Shown in pieces: positions 44,548 through 53,772 of a stretch of DNA of 61,575 nt (its first letter is position 1; the number at the start of each line of letters is the position of its first letter). The stretch spans positions 1 to 61,575 of the forward strand of contig ONSX01000001.1 in NCBI GenBank assembly GCA_900320615.1, written 5' to 3'. Both the position numbers and the translations under genes were made by a program. This DNA comes from an uncultured Eubacteriales bacterium. Its GTDB lineage: Bacteria; Bacillota; Clostridia; Lachnospirales; Lachnospiraceae. The notes below the pieces were generated by a model. It was given only the letters and a program-made list of their open reading frames with translations. It had not been told where the DNA came from and made no database searches.

Positions 44548-44580
44548 TCGCGGAAAGAAACTGAAGAGCTATGAGCGGGG

Positions 44581-44601
44581 GCAGCGGCCGTGCGCCGCTG
44601 C
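44581..44601 (+). terminator. Hairpin between the SCIFF precursor and maturase genes
   Basis: GCAGCGGC (44581-44588) pairs with GCCGCTGC (44594-44601) around CGTGC, followed by TTCAATTTT. It is a weak terminator or a 3' stabiliser and fits the need for far more precursor than maturase. Confidence 0.65.
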
Positions 44602-44638
44602 TTCAATTTTGTCATCACATCAGAAAAATCGGAGTTTT

Positions 44639-46108
44639 ATGCAGATTCATCAGTACAAATTAAACGGATATAATATGGTTCTGGACGTTCCGGGTGGCAG
44701 CGTCCATGTTGTCGACGACGTCACCTACGACGCGCTTCTTGCCATGCAGGAGATGACAGACCGGGAGGAGATAAAGCGCCGCCTGGCCGGAACATACAGT
44801 GAACAGGAAATCAGAGAGGCTCTCGGAGAGATCGACGAGCTCAGACAGAAGGGCATGCTCTTTTCGGAGGAGCCGTACGCGCCCGCGATTGATGCGTTCG
44901 CGAAGCGACCGACCGTTGTCAAGGCGCTCTGCCTTCACATCGCCCATGACTGCAATCTCGCGTGCAGGTACTGCTTCGCGGAGGAGGGCGAGTATCACGG
45001 GAGACGCGCCCTCATGAGCTTTGAGGTCGGAAAAAAGGCACTCGATTTTCTCGTCGCAAATTCAGGCAATCGCCGCAACCTCGAGGTCGACTTCTTCGGC
45101 GGAGAACCGCTTATGAACTGGAAAGTCGTGAAGGATCTTGTCGCATATGGCCGCAGCCTTGAGAAGGAGCTTGAGGAAACAGACCGCCCGAAGCATTTCC
45201 GCTTTACCATCACAACGAATGGCGTGCTCCTCAATGACGAGATCATGGATTTCTGCAACCGCGAGATGGACAATGTTGTCATGTCCTGCGACGGCAGAAA
45301 GGATGTACATGACCGGATGCGCCCGTTCCGAAACGGATCGGGAAGTTTTGACCTGGTTATTCCGAAGTTCCAGAAATGGGCGGCACAGCGCAGGGCGCTC
45401 GGGAAGAAGTATTATATCCGCGGCACCTATACGCACTGGAACCTTGATTTTGCAGCTGATGTCATTGCGATGGCGGATCTCGGTTTCGATCAGATCTCTG
45501 TGGAGCCGGTCGTCGCTCCGAAGGAGATGGATTACGCGATCAAGCCGGAGGACATCCCTGTCCTCGAGGAGCAGTACGACATCCTCGTAAAAGAAATGAT
45601 CCGCCGCGAAAAGGCTGGAAAAGGTTTTAATTTCTTTCATTTTATGATAGATTTAACGGGCGGCCCGTGCGTCTACAAGCGTCTCAGCGGATGCGGCTCG
45701 GGCACTGAATATCTCGCGGTGACGCCGTGGGGCGATTTCTATCCGTGTCATCAGTTTGTCGGTGTGGACGATTTCCTGCTCGGAAATGTGGACACGGGCG
45801 TCGTGAAGACGGATATCGTCGATCGGTTCAAGCGCGTCAACGTCTATACGAAGAAGGAGTGCAGCACCTGCTTCGCGCGGTTCTACTGCAGCGGCGGATG
45901 TCTCGCGAACTCCTATAATTTCACCGGAAGAATCAACGATGTCTATGAGATCGGCTGCCGTCTCGAGCGCAAGAGAGTCGAGTGCGCTCTGATGCTGAAG
46001 GCAGCGGAGGCAGAACTTGGCATCACGACAGTTCCGTTCGGGACGACCGCGGGAACCGTTATGGACCCGGACTGCGGGGACGGCTGCACGGACAATACCT
46101 GCGGCTGA
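44639..46108 (+). CDS. scfB: Radical SAM maturase of SCIFF (thioether-forming)
   Basis: Enzyme of 489 residues that joins SCIFF cysteines to neighbouring residues. The N-terminal RRE-type leader-binding region (about 1-90) precedes the radical SAM cluster Cys105, Cys109, Cys112 (CNLACRYC). The C-terminal SPASM/twitch part has GCGSGTEYLAVTPWGDFYPC and CSTCFARFYCSGGC for auxiliary Fe-S clusters. The last residues (DPDCGDGCTDNTCG) add three more cysteines. GGAG lies four bases before the ATG at 44639. Upstream in-frame starts would run into the precursor gene. Confidence 0.95.
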   Translation: MQIHQYKLNGYNMVLDVPGGSVHVVDDVTYDALLAMQEMTDREEIKRRLAGTYSEQEIREALGEIDELRQKGMLFSEEPYAPAIDAFAKRPTVVKALCLHIAHDCNLACRYCFAEEGEYHGRRALMSFEVGKKALDFLVANSGNRRNLEVDFFGGEPLMNWKVVKDLVAYGRSLEKELEETDRPKHFRFTITTNGVLLNDEIMDFCNREMDNVVMSCDGRKDVHDRMRPFRNGSGSFDLVIPKFQKWAAQRRALGKKYYIRGTYTHWNLDFAADVIAMADLGFDQISVEPVVAPKEMDYAIKPEDIPVLEEQYDILVKEMIRREKAGKGFNFFHFMIDLTGGPCVYKRLSGCGSGTEYLAVTPWGDFYPCHQFVGVDDFLLGNVDTGVVKTDIVDRFKRVNVYTKKECSTCFARFYCSGGCLANSYNFTGRINDVYEIGCRLERKRVECALMLKAAEAELGITTVPFGTTAGTVMDPDCGDGCTDNTCG

Positions 46109-46190
46109 TTCCGGCCCGTGTTTTTCGAATCAGAATCTCCGGGATGGGGCGGAGATCTGTATATATTTTGCTTAAGGAGAAAGCAGTATC

Positions 46191-48611
46191 ATGAAGAAAC
46201 GCAATGGTATCATCACTATCATCCTCATGATCGCTCTCACGGTATTTATGGTATTCACCGCTCTTGTCGGCTGGGGGCCGACAGGCACGGGCGCGATGAA
46301 GAACATCAAGCTCGGCCTCGACCTTGCGGGCGGTGTGTCCATTACCTATGAGGCTGATGAGGACAACCCGTCCAAGAGCGACATGGACGACACGATCACA
46401 AAGCTCCAGCAGCGTGTCGATCAGTATTCGACAGAGGCCAATGTCTACAAGGAGGGCACAAACCGGATTACAGTTGAGATCCCGGGCGTTACGAATGCGG
46501 ATCAGATTCTGGAGGATCTCGGAACTCCGGGCTCGCTGTATTTCATTTCTCAGTACGATTCGGACGGAAATGAAAACTACTCCTACGACAGCTCGACGGG
46601 CAGCTACAAGCTTGCGGATGGCAAGACGATTGATTCCCTGGAGGCGGACGGCTCTATCGTCTGCGAAGGAACCGATGTCAAGGACGCACAGGGCGAAGTT
46701 GAGCAGAAATCCTCTACCGGAAGCAATCAGTATGTCGTCTCTCTGACTTTCACGAAGAGTGGAACGACGAAGTTTGCTGACGCGACGACAGAGGCGTACA
46801 AAAATGGCTGGTCCATTGGTATTTACTACGATGGCTCCTTCATCTCCGTTCCGTCGGTCAACGCGGCGATCACGGACGGTCAGGCGGTCATCGAGGGCAT
46901 GAGTTCCATCGATGAGGCGAAGCAGCTCGCGTCCTACATCCGCATCGGCGGTCTTTCTCTGACGCTGAATGAGATTCGTTCGAACGTCGTCGGCGCTTCC
47001 CTCGGACAGGAGGCAATCAAGACATCTCTGATCGGCGGTGCGATCGGACTTGCGATCGTCATGGCGATTATGATTTCCGTCTATCTGTTCCCGGGCGTGA
47101 TCGCGAGTATCGCGCTTGTCCTCTACACGGCACTCATGCTGGTCATGCTGAATGCATTTGACCTGACACTGACGCTGCCCGGCATCGCGGGTATTATCCT
47201 GGGAATCGGTATGGCGGTCGATGCGAACGTCATTATTTACTCGCGTATTCAGGAGGAGATCACAGCAGGTGCGACCGTCAAGGGAGCGATCGCGGCCGGC
47301 TGGCACAAGGCGCTGTCGGCCATTGTCGACGGCAATATCACGACGCTGATTGCGGCGGCCGTTCTCGGTGTTCTCGGTTCCGGCACGATCAAGGGCTTTG
47401 CGATGACACTGGCCATCTCGGTTGTTCTGTCCATGTTCACGGCGCTCGTCATCTCGAAGCTTCTCGCGAGGGCATTCTGCGCCATCGGCGTAAACAATCC
47501 GAAAGTATGGGCGAGAAAGAAGAAATCGAACCATATTCATTTTGTGAAGAACAGAATGAAGTACATCGTCGTTGCTGCCTGCGTGCTCGTGGTCGGCATC
47601 GGCTGCATGGCCTACAACAAGGCAAATGGAAGGCACGCGCTCAATTACTCACTTGATTTCCTGGGAGGAACATCGACGACAGTTGAGTTCGGGAAGGATT
47701 ACACGCTCGATGAACTCGATGAACAGGTCAAGCCGGTTGTCGAGAAGGTGACGGGAGATGCCGATGTTTCCATGACGAAAGTCGTCGGATCGAACCAGGT
47801 CATCATCAAGACGCGCACGCTCGATCTCACGGAGAGAGAGAAGCTTGCCTCCGATCTCGAGAGCAAATTCGGCGTCGCTTCGAAGGACATTACAGCAGAG
47901 TCCATCTCCGCGACTGTCGGAAAGGAAATGAGGAGCAACGCGATTCTCGCGGTCATTCTCGCGGTCGCCCTGATGCTGATTTACATCTTCATCCGATTCC
48001 GCGACCTCCGGTTCGCGCTCTCGGCGGTTCTGGCCCTGTGTCACGATGTCGCGATCACGCTCATGAGCTATGCGATCCTGCGCATCTCAGTGGGCAACTC
48101 ATTTATCGCGGTCATGCTGACGATTCTCGGCTATTCGATCAACTCGACAATCGTCATCTTCGACCGTATCCGTGAGAAGCTCCCGGAAATGCCGAAGAAC
48201 GGCGATCTCGAGGTGCTCGTCGACGGGGCAATCAACCAGACGCTCACGCGAAGCATTTTCACGAACCTGACGACATTCGCGTCGATTCTCATGCTCTATG
48301 TGCTCGGCGTCTCGTCTATCAAGGAGTTTACGCTCCCGATGATGGTCGGTATTGTTGCCGGTGCGTGCTCCTCCGTCTTCCTGACTGGTCCGATCTGGTA
48401 CTGGATGCGGACAACCTTCGGAAGGGACGCGAAGGAATACCGCGCGATGCGTGCAAGAGCTGCGAAGGCAGAGGCAAAGAAGAACACCGCTTCGCCTGTG
48501 GCGGCTGTGGATTCCGGAGCTTCTGAGAAAGTGGTTCGCGAGGGCGGAAACCCGAACGTCATCCGGAAGAAGAAGACAAAGAAACATACAGCTGAAGATT
48601 TTAAAAAATAA
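46191..48611 (+). CDS. secDF: SecDF protein-export membrane protein (fused SecD and SecF)
   Basis: Proton-driven export factor of 806 residues. SecD part (about 1-430): first helix, KLGLDLAGGVSITYE, a long external domain and helices with GIAGIILGIGMAVDANVIIYSRI. SecF part (about 445-760): YSLDFLGGTSTTVEF, and GYSINSTIVIFDRIREKL with IFTNLTTFASILMLY. A basic tail follows (about 765-806). AAGGAGAAAG precedes the ATG, 82 bases after scfB. SecD/F genes are known neighbours of SCIFF genes in clostridia. Confidence 0.95.
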   Translation: MKKRNGIITIILMIALTVFMVFTALVGWGPTGTGAMKNIKLGLDLAGGVSITYEADEDNPSKSDMDDTITKLQQRVDQYSTEANVYKEGTNRITVEIPGVTNADQILEDLGTPGSLYFISQYDSDGNENYSYDSSTGSYKLADGKTIDSLEADGSIVCEGTDVKDAQGEVEQKSSTGSNQYVVSLTFTKSGTTKFADATTEAYKNGWSIGIYYDGSFISVPSVNAAITDGQAVIEGMSSIDEAKQLASYIRIGGLSLTLNEIRSNVVGASLGQEAIKTSLIGGAIGLAIVMAIMISVYLFPGVIASIALVLYTALMLVMLNAFDLTLTLPGIAGIILGIGMAVDANVIIYSRIQEEITAGATVKGAIAAGWHKALSAIVDGNITTLIAAAVLGVLGSGTIKGFAMTLAISVVLSMFTALVISKLLARAFCAIGVNNPKVWARKKKSNHIHFVKNRMKYIVVAACVLVVGIGCMAYNKANGRHALNYSLDFLGGTSTTVEFGKDYTLDELDEQVKPVVEKVTGDADVSMTKVVGSNQVIIKTRTLDLTEREKLASDLESKFGVASKDITAESISATVGKEMRSNAILAVILAVALMLIYIFIRFRDLRFALSAVLALCHDVAITLMSYAILRISVGNSFIAVMLTILGYSINSTIVIFDRIREKLPEMPKNGDLEVLVDGAINQTLTRSIFTNLTTFASILMLYVLGVSSIKEFTLPMMVGIVAGACSSVFLTGPIWYWMRTTFGRDAKEYRAMRARAAKAEAKKNTASPVAAVDSGASEKVVREGGNPNVIRKKKTKKHTAEDFKK

Positions 48612-48657
48612 GTTCCGCTCCGGCAGAGAATGAAGCGTGAATTCAGGACACGTCAGA

Positions 48658-48740
48658 CCGCGCCCGCAGCAGTATGTATACATGCAAGCTTGTCAATTCC
48701 AGACAAATGCTTTACAGTATACAGGAAGCTGCGGGCGCGG
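48658..48740 (+). terminator. Long-loop hairpin around the recJ promoter
   Basis: CCGCGCCCGCAGC (48658-48670) pairs perfectly with GCTGCGGGCGCGG (48728-48740), followed by CTTTGTTTAT. The 57-base loop contains a promoter-like TTGTCA-17-TACAGT. The hairpin could form only in transcripts coming from secDF. Confidence 0.6.
48690..48718 (+). promoter_or_regulatory. Possible promoter of recJ
   Basis: TTGTCA at 48690-48695, 17 bases, TACAGT at 48713-48718, about 58 bases before the recJ start and inside the hairpin loop at 48658-48740. Confidence 0.5.
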
Positions 48741-48775
48741 CTTTGTTTATTCTGAGGGAGCAGGAAGGGAGTTTC

Positions 48776-50503
48776 ATGTTCATGAAACAGGAGTACTGGA
48801 GTGTATACGCGAAGCGGGCCGATTTCGGGGCGATCGCGGAAAATTTTCATATTGATCCCGTGGTTGCCCGCGTCATCCGCAACCGCGACATCATCGGTAA
48901 CGACGCGATTGAAGAATATTTAAACGGCGGTCTCGAGAAACTGCACGATCCGTTCCTTATGAAGGATATGGAAAAGGCCGCGAAGATCTTGAAAATGAAA
49001 ATCGCCAGCGGGGCATCCATCCGCATCATCGGCGACTACGACATTGACGGCGTCATGTCTTCTTATATTCTGAGGCGGGGCATTGAGGAGCTCGGCGGTG
49101 ATGCCGACATCCATATCCCGAACCGCGTCACGGACGGCTATGGGATCAGCGAGTCGATGATTCTCGACGCGCGGGATGACAGCGTCAACACGATCATCAC
49201 CTGTGACAACGGCATCGCGGCTTCCGCGCAGATTGAGCTCGCGAAGAGCTTCGGCATGACCGTCATTGTCACAGATCATCACGAGGTTCTGTCCGTCCCG
49301 AAATGCGATGCGGTGATCGACCCGAAGCGCCCCGGCGATGCATATCCCTGCAAGGATCTGTGCGGGGCGGCGGTTGCCTGGAAGCTGGTCCGCGCGATGG
49401 GCGGAGATCCGGACATGAAGCTCTTGCAGTATGTCGCGTTCGCTACCGTGGGTGACGTCGTGAACCTCACGGGCGAGAACAGAATTCTCGTGAGAGAAGG
49501 CATGAAGCAGCTCAGGGAGACGGACAATCCGGGACTTTGCGCACTGGCCGCGGCCTGCGGCGTCGATCTGAAGACACTGAGCACGTATCACATCGGGTTT
49601 GTCCTGGGGCCCTGCCTCAACGCGAGCGGACGGCTCGACACAGCCCAGCGCTCGGCGGCGCTCCTTGCAGCGCCCAGCGAGGCCGTGGCGGCCAGATACG
49701 CGGAGGAACTTCTGGCTCTGAACAACAGCCGTAAGTCCATGACGGAGACCGGCGTGAATCTTGCGCTCGCCGCGATTGAGAGGGAGCACATGGAGAATGA
49801 CAGAGTGCTTGTCATTTACCTGCCCGGTGTCCACGAGAGCATCGCCGGAATTATCGCGGGTCGGATCCGGGAGACGATGAGCCGGCCGGTCTTTGTACTG
49901 ACGCGCGGGCAGGACTGCGTCAAGGGATCCGGAAGGTCCATCGAGGCGTACTCCATGTTCGAGAAGCTGACGGAAGTTCAGGACCTTCTCATCCGGTTCG
50001 GCGGCCATCCGATGGCGGCTGGTCTGTCCATTGCGGAGACGGATATCGGGGAGTTCAGAAGAAGGCTCAATGAGAAATGCGGCCTTACGGATGAGGACCT
50101 CGTGCCGAAGATCATGATCGATGCGGCTATGCCAATTCAGTATGTGACGGAGGAGCTGATCGGGCAGCTTGAGAACCTCGCGCCGTTCGGAAAGGGCAAC
50201 GAGCGCCCTGTCTTTGCACAAAAGCATGTGTACTGTGATCATCCGAGGCTCTTCGGAGCAAAGCGCAATGTCTTGAAAATGAGAATCCGGTCGCTGAAGG
50301 TTCCGGGCGATGCGGATCCGGCAAGGCCCGGTTTTCAGGCAAGAGTTGAGGGGCCGAGCTTTGATGCCGTCTGCTTCCGGAATGCACAGGAGCTGTACGA
50401 CAGAATTATGCAGAATCCGGATATTGCGATCACCTACACACCGAAGATCGATGAGTATATGGGGAGAAGACGCATCCAAATCGGCATCACACACTTCCAT
50501 TGA
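48776..50503 (+). CDS. recJ: Single-stranded-DNA-specific exonuclease RecJ
   Basis: DHH-family 5' to 3' exonuclease of about 575 residues. DHH motifs: IIGDYDIDGVMSSYIL, DARDDSVNTIITCDNGI and VTDHHEV with CDAVIDPKR; the DHHA1 domain has VKGSGRSIEAY and GGHPMAAGLSI; a C-terminal OB fold (about 465-575) completes the core. AAGGGAG precedes the ATG at 48776; an ATG two codons later is also possible. Likely role in recombinational and mismatch repair. Confidence 0.94.
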   Translation: MFMKQEYWSVYAKRADFGAIAENFHIDPVVARVIRNRDIIGNDAIEEYLNGGLEKLHDPFLMKDMEKAAKILKMKIASGASIRIIGDYDIDGVMSSYILRRGIEELGGDADIHIPNRVTDGYGISESMILDARDDSVNTIITCDNGIAASAQIELAKSFGMTVIVTDHHEVLSVPKCDAVIDPKRPGDAYPCKDLCGAAVAWKLVRAMGGDPDMKLLQYVAFATVGDVVNLTGENRILVREGMKQLRETDNPGLCALAAACGVDLKTLSTYHIGFVLGPCLNASGRLDTAQRSAALLAAPSEAVAARYAEELLALNNSRKSMTETGVNLALAAIEREHMENDRVLVIYLPGVHESIAGIIAGRIRETMSRPVFVLTRGQDCVKGSGRSIEAYSMFEKLTEVQDLLIRFGGHPMAAGLSIAETDIGEFRRRLNEKCGLTDEDLVPKIMIDAAMPIQYVTEELIGQLENLAPFGKGNERPVFAQKHVYCDHPRLFGAKRNVLKMRIRSLKVPGDADPARPGFQARVEGPSFDAVCFRNAQELYDRIMQNPDIAITYTPKIDEYMGRRRIQIGITHFH

Positions 50504-50559
50504 AGAAAAAACAATGGTATATTTACTGTTAAGTCGGATAGGGTGGCGTATGCGCCGGT

Positions 50560-50574
50560 GTGAAACCGGTATCA
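50560..50574 (+). promoter_or_regulatory. cre-like operator upstream of apt
   Basis: GTGAAACCGGTATCA fits WTGNAANCGNWNNCW except at the first W, and extends as a near palindrome (GTGTGAAACC against GGTATCACAC, one mismatch). It lies 131 bases before apt in a 201-base gap that has no consensus promoter. Confidence 0.5.
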
Positions 50575-50704
50575 CACGGCCTGTATTTTCCGGATAGCAG
50601 ATACAGGATATATAGTAATGACCCGGCACAGCGAGGAACGCGGGGCGTTCTGAGTCCGGGATGCTGCATCATTATGATATATGAATAGATAAGGAGATTG
50701 AGAC

Positions 50705-51235
50705 ATGGCTGAGAAGAAAATTGAAGAGTATGTGCGCACGATCCCGGATTTTCCGAAGAAGGGGATCATGTTCAGAGATGTGACGTCTGTTCTTCAGGAC
50801 GCGGACGGACTCCATCTCGCGATCGATGAGATGCAGAAGAAGACGGAGGGAATGGACTTCGACGTCATCGCCGGTGTTGAGTCGCGCGGTTTCATCTTCG
50901 GAGCTCCGCTCGCCTATAACCTTCACAAGCCGTTTGTTCTTGTTCGCAAGGCGGGTAAGCTTCCGTGCGAGACTGTTTCCCAGTCTTACGATCTGGAATA
51001 CGGTCAGGCGACCATCGAGATGCACAAGGATGCCATTCAGCCGGGACAGAAGGTCCTTCTCGTCGATGATCTCATCGCGACAGGTGGATCGATCGAGGCT
51101 GCAGCAAAGCTCGTCGAGAAACTCGGCGGAGAAGTCGCGGGCATGGTATTTCTGATGGAACTGGCAGGTCTTCATGCACGGGAGAGGCTGTCAAAGTACA
51201 AGATTGAGTCCGTCATTACATATCCCGGGGCATAA
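50705..51235 (+). CDS. apt: Adenine phosphoribosyltransferase
   Basis: Purine salvage enzyme of 176 residues that makes AMP from adenine and PRPP. IPDFPKKGIMFRDVTSVL, GVESRGFIFGAPLAY and the PRPP motif VLLVDDLIATGGS are all present; length is normal. AAGGAGATTGAGAC precedes the ATG. Together with relA just downstream it links nucleotide salvage and stringent control, an arrangement common in Firmicutes. Confidence 0.96.
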   Translation: MAEKKIEEYVRTIPDFPKKGIMFRDVTSVLQDADGLHLAIDEMQKKTEGMDFDVIAGVESRGFIFGAPLAYNLHKPFVLVRKAGKLPCETVSQSYDLEYGQATIEMHKDAIQPGQKVLLVDDLIATGGSIEAAAKLVEKLGGEVAGMVFLMELAGLHARERLSKYKIESVITYPGA

Positions 51236-51301
51236 GCAGAACGCACAGATGATTCCGAGGAATCTGCGGAAATGATAAGGGGAGAAAGGCAGGTGACAGG
51301 T

Positions 51302-53752
51302 ATGGACAAGACAGATAGAAATCAGATGACCGCAGCGGGGACTCCGCCGGATCCTGCCAGCACTTTCTCTGCGAAGGAAGGTGTCGCGCCGTCACTGCCG
51401 GCCGCGTCGGAGAAGAAAATGACATCTCTTCGCCCCTCGGACATCGGCCTCATGACGGACCGCCTGATCGTTCACAAGAAGCCGGAGCGCGATTTAAGTA
51501 CGCCGGCCGACTTCACGTCCCCGGAAAAAATCTACGAGATTCTGAAGAAAAAGGTGCTCGAGTATCATCCGTCGGACGACCTCACGCTGATTGACAAGGC
51601 CTACCGTCTCGCGGACAGTTATCACAAGAATCAGAAGAGAAAGTCCGGCGAGCCGTATATCATCCATCCGCTCAATGTCGGTATTATTCTCGCGGATCTT
51701 GAGATGGACAAGGAGACGATCGCGGCCGGCATTTTGCATGATGTCGTCGAGGATACGCCGGAAACGGTCGAGGACATCCGCGAAAAGTTCGGCGACGATG
51801 TCGCTCTTCTTGTCGACGGTGTCACGAAACTTGGCCAGATCGACTACAAGGTCGACAAGGTTGAGATCCAGGCCGAGAATCTGCGCAAGATGTTCCTCGC
51901 AATGGCGAAAGACATCCGTGTTATCATCATCAAGCTGGCTGACCGGCTGCACAATATGCGGACGCTCGAATATATGCGCCCGGAGAAGCAGTATGAGAAG
52001 GCCTGTGAGACGATGGATATCTATGCGCCTCTTGCACAGCGTCTCGGTATCAGCAAGATCAAGGTCGAGCTCGATGATCTGGCATTTCGCTACTGGAAGC
52101 CGGATGTCTATGCAGATCTTGTGAAGAAAGTCAACGAGCGGAAGACGCAGCGGGAAGAGTTTGTCGCGGGTCTTGTCGACGTCATCGGAAAGAAGATCAG
52201 GGAGGCGGGCATCAGGGGCGAGGTCAACGGCCGGGTCAAGCACTATTTTTCCATCTATAAGAAGATGGTGAATCAGGACAAGACACTCGATCAGATCTAT
52301 GATCTCTTTGCGGTCCGCATCATCGTCAATTCTGTGAGCGACTGCTACGCGGCTCTCGGAATCATGCACGAGACCTACAAGCCGATCCCCGGACGCTTCA
52401 AGGATTACATCGCGATGCCGAAGCAGAACATGTACCAGTCTCTGCACACGACGGTCATCGGGCCCGGCGGAACGCCGTTTGAGATCCAGATCCGTACCGT
52501 GGAGATGCATCGGGTCGCTGAATATGGTATCGCCGCCCACTGGAAATACAAGGAAGTCTCGAACGGCAACAAGGTCACGGGCAACCAGGAGGAGGCGAAG
52601 CTGACATGGCTCCGCCAGATCCTTGAGTGGCAGCAGGACTCATCGGACAACCGGGAGTTTATGTCGCTGCTCAAGTCGGATCTTGACCTCTTTAACGACA
52701 CGGTCTACTGTTTCTCGCCGCAGGGCGACGTCAAGACGCTTCCAAATGGCTCATGTACGATCGACTTTGCCTACAGTGTCCACTCGGCGGTTGGAAACCG
52801 CATGATCGGGGCGCGTGTCAACGGCAAGCTGGTGCCTGTCAATTACGTCCTGAAGAACGGGGATCGCGTGGAAATCATCACGTCCCAGAACTCGAAGGGT
52901 CCGAGCCGCGACTGGCTGAAGATCGTCAAGTCCACTCAGGCGAAGACGAAGATCAACCAGTGGTTCCGCAGGGAGCTGAAGTCGGACAATATCGAGCACG
53001 GACGAGAACTGATCAGCGCGTACGCGAAGCAGAAGGGGTACGCGCTTTCGAGCCTCATGAAGCCGGAATATCAGGAATCGGTCCTGCGAAAGTACGGCTT
53101 CCACGACTGGGACAGCGTCGTCGCCGCGATCGGTCACGGCGGACTCAAGGAGGGACAGGTCGTCAACCGGATGATCGACCTCTATGAGAAGGATCAGAAG
53201 AAGCTCATGACGGACGCCGAGGTGCTGCAGGCGGCGGCCGACAACAAGGACAAGCTGCCGCTCGTCCACTCGGAGACGCTCCGCGGAGGTAAGGGCGGCA
53301 TTGTCGTCAAGGGCATCCACGACGTCGCCGTTCATTTTGCAAAATGCTGCAGTCCTCTGCCTGGAGACGAGATTGTCGGCTATGTCACGCGGGGACGCGG
53401 CGTCACGATCCACCGCTCCGACTGCGTCAATGTCGTTCATATGTCCGGCGAGGATCGCGCGCGCCTCATCGAGGCTGAGTGGCAGGTGCCGGAAAATGAG
53501 TCCGGCGCTGCGACTTACGCGGCGGAGATCAATATCTACGCGCAGAACCGCACGGGGCTGCTCGTCGATATTTCGAAGATATTCACGGAGCAGAAGATCG
53601 ACATTGACCAGTTGAACACGCGCGTCAACAGACAGGGGATCGCGACGATGGAACTGAGCTTCCACGTTCACTCGGTCGATGAGCTGACGGAGCTTGTCCG
53701 TCAGATCCGCGCCGTGCCGAGCATCCTTGATATTGAGAGAAAGACAGGCTGA
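51302..53752 (+). CDS. relA: Bifunctional (p)ppGpp synthetase/hydrolase (RelA/SpoT)
   Basis: Stringent-response enzyme of 816 residues. HD hydrolase domain (about 90-235; AAGILHDVVEDT, IKLADRLHNMRTL), synthetase domain (about 280-400; GRVKHYFSIYKKM, YDLFAVRIIV, MPKQNMYQSLHTTV), TGS domain (DVKTLPNGSCTIDFAYSVH), a zinc-finger-like HFAKCCSPLPGD and a C-terminal ACT domain. Both activities look intact. The ATG at 51302 follows AGGTGACAGGT; an in-frame ATG at 51272 is possible. The first 65 residues are a poorly conserved extension. Confidence 0.95.
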   Translation: MDKTDRNQMTAAGTPPDPASTFSAKEGVAPSLPAASEKKMTSLRPSDIGLMTDRLIVHKKPERDLSTPADFTSPEKIYEILKKKVLEYHPSDDLTLIDKAYRLADSYHKNQKRKSGEPYIIHPLNVGIILADLEMDKETIAAGILHDVVEDTPETVEDIREKFGDDVALLVDGVTKLGQIDYKVDKVEIQAENLRKMFLAMAKDIRVIIIKLADRLHNMRTLEYMRPEKQYEKACETMDIYAPLAQRLGISKIKVELDDLAFRYWKPDVYADLVKKVNERKTQREEFVAGLVDVIGKKIREAGIRGEVNGRVKHYFSIYKKMVNQDKTLDQIYDLFAVRIIVNSVSDCYAALGIMHETYKPIPGRFKDYIAMPKQNMYQSLHTTVIGPGGTPFEIQIRTVEMHRVAEYGIAAHWKYKEVSNGNKVTGNQEEAKLTWLRQILEWQQDSSDNREFMSLLKSDLDLFNDTVYCFSPQGDVKTLPNGSCTIDFAYSVHSAVGNRMIGARVNGKLVPVNYVLKNGDRVEIITSQNSKGPSRDWLKIVKSTQAKTKINQWFRRELKSDNIEHGRELISAYAKQKGYALSSLMKPEYQESVLRKYGFHDWDSVVAAIGHGGLKEGQVVNRMIDLYEKDQKKLMTDAEVLQAAADNKDKLPLVHSETLRGGKGGIVVKGIHDVAVHFAKCCSPLPGDEIVGYVTRGRGVTIHRSDCVNVVHMSGEDRARLIEAEWQVPENESGAATYAAEINIYAQNRTGLLVDISKIFTEQKIDIDQLNTRVNRQGIATMELSFHVHSVDELTELVRQIRAVPSILDIERKTG

Positions 53753-53772
53753 TGTCTGCCACGGAGTATGTT

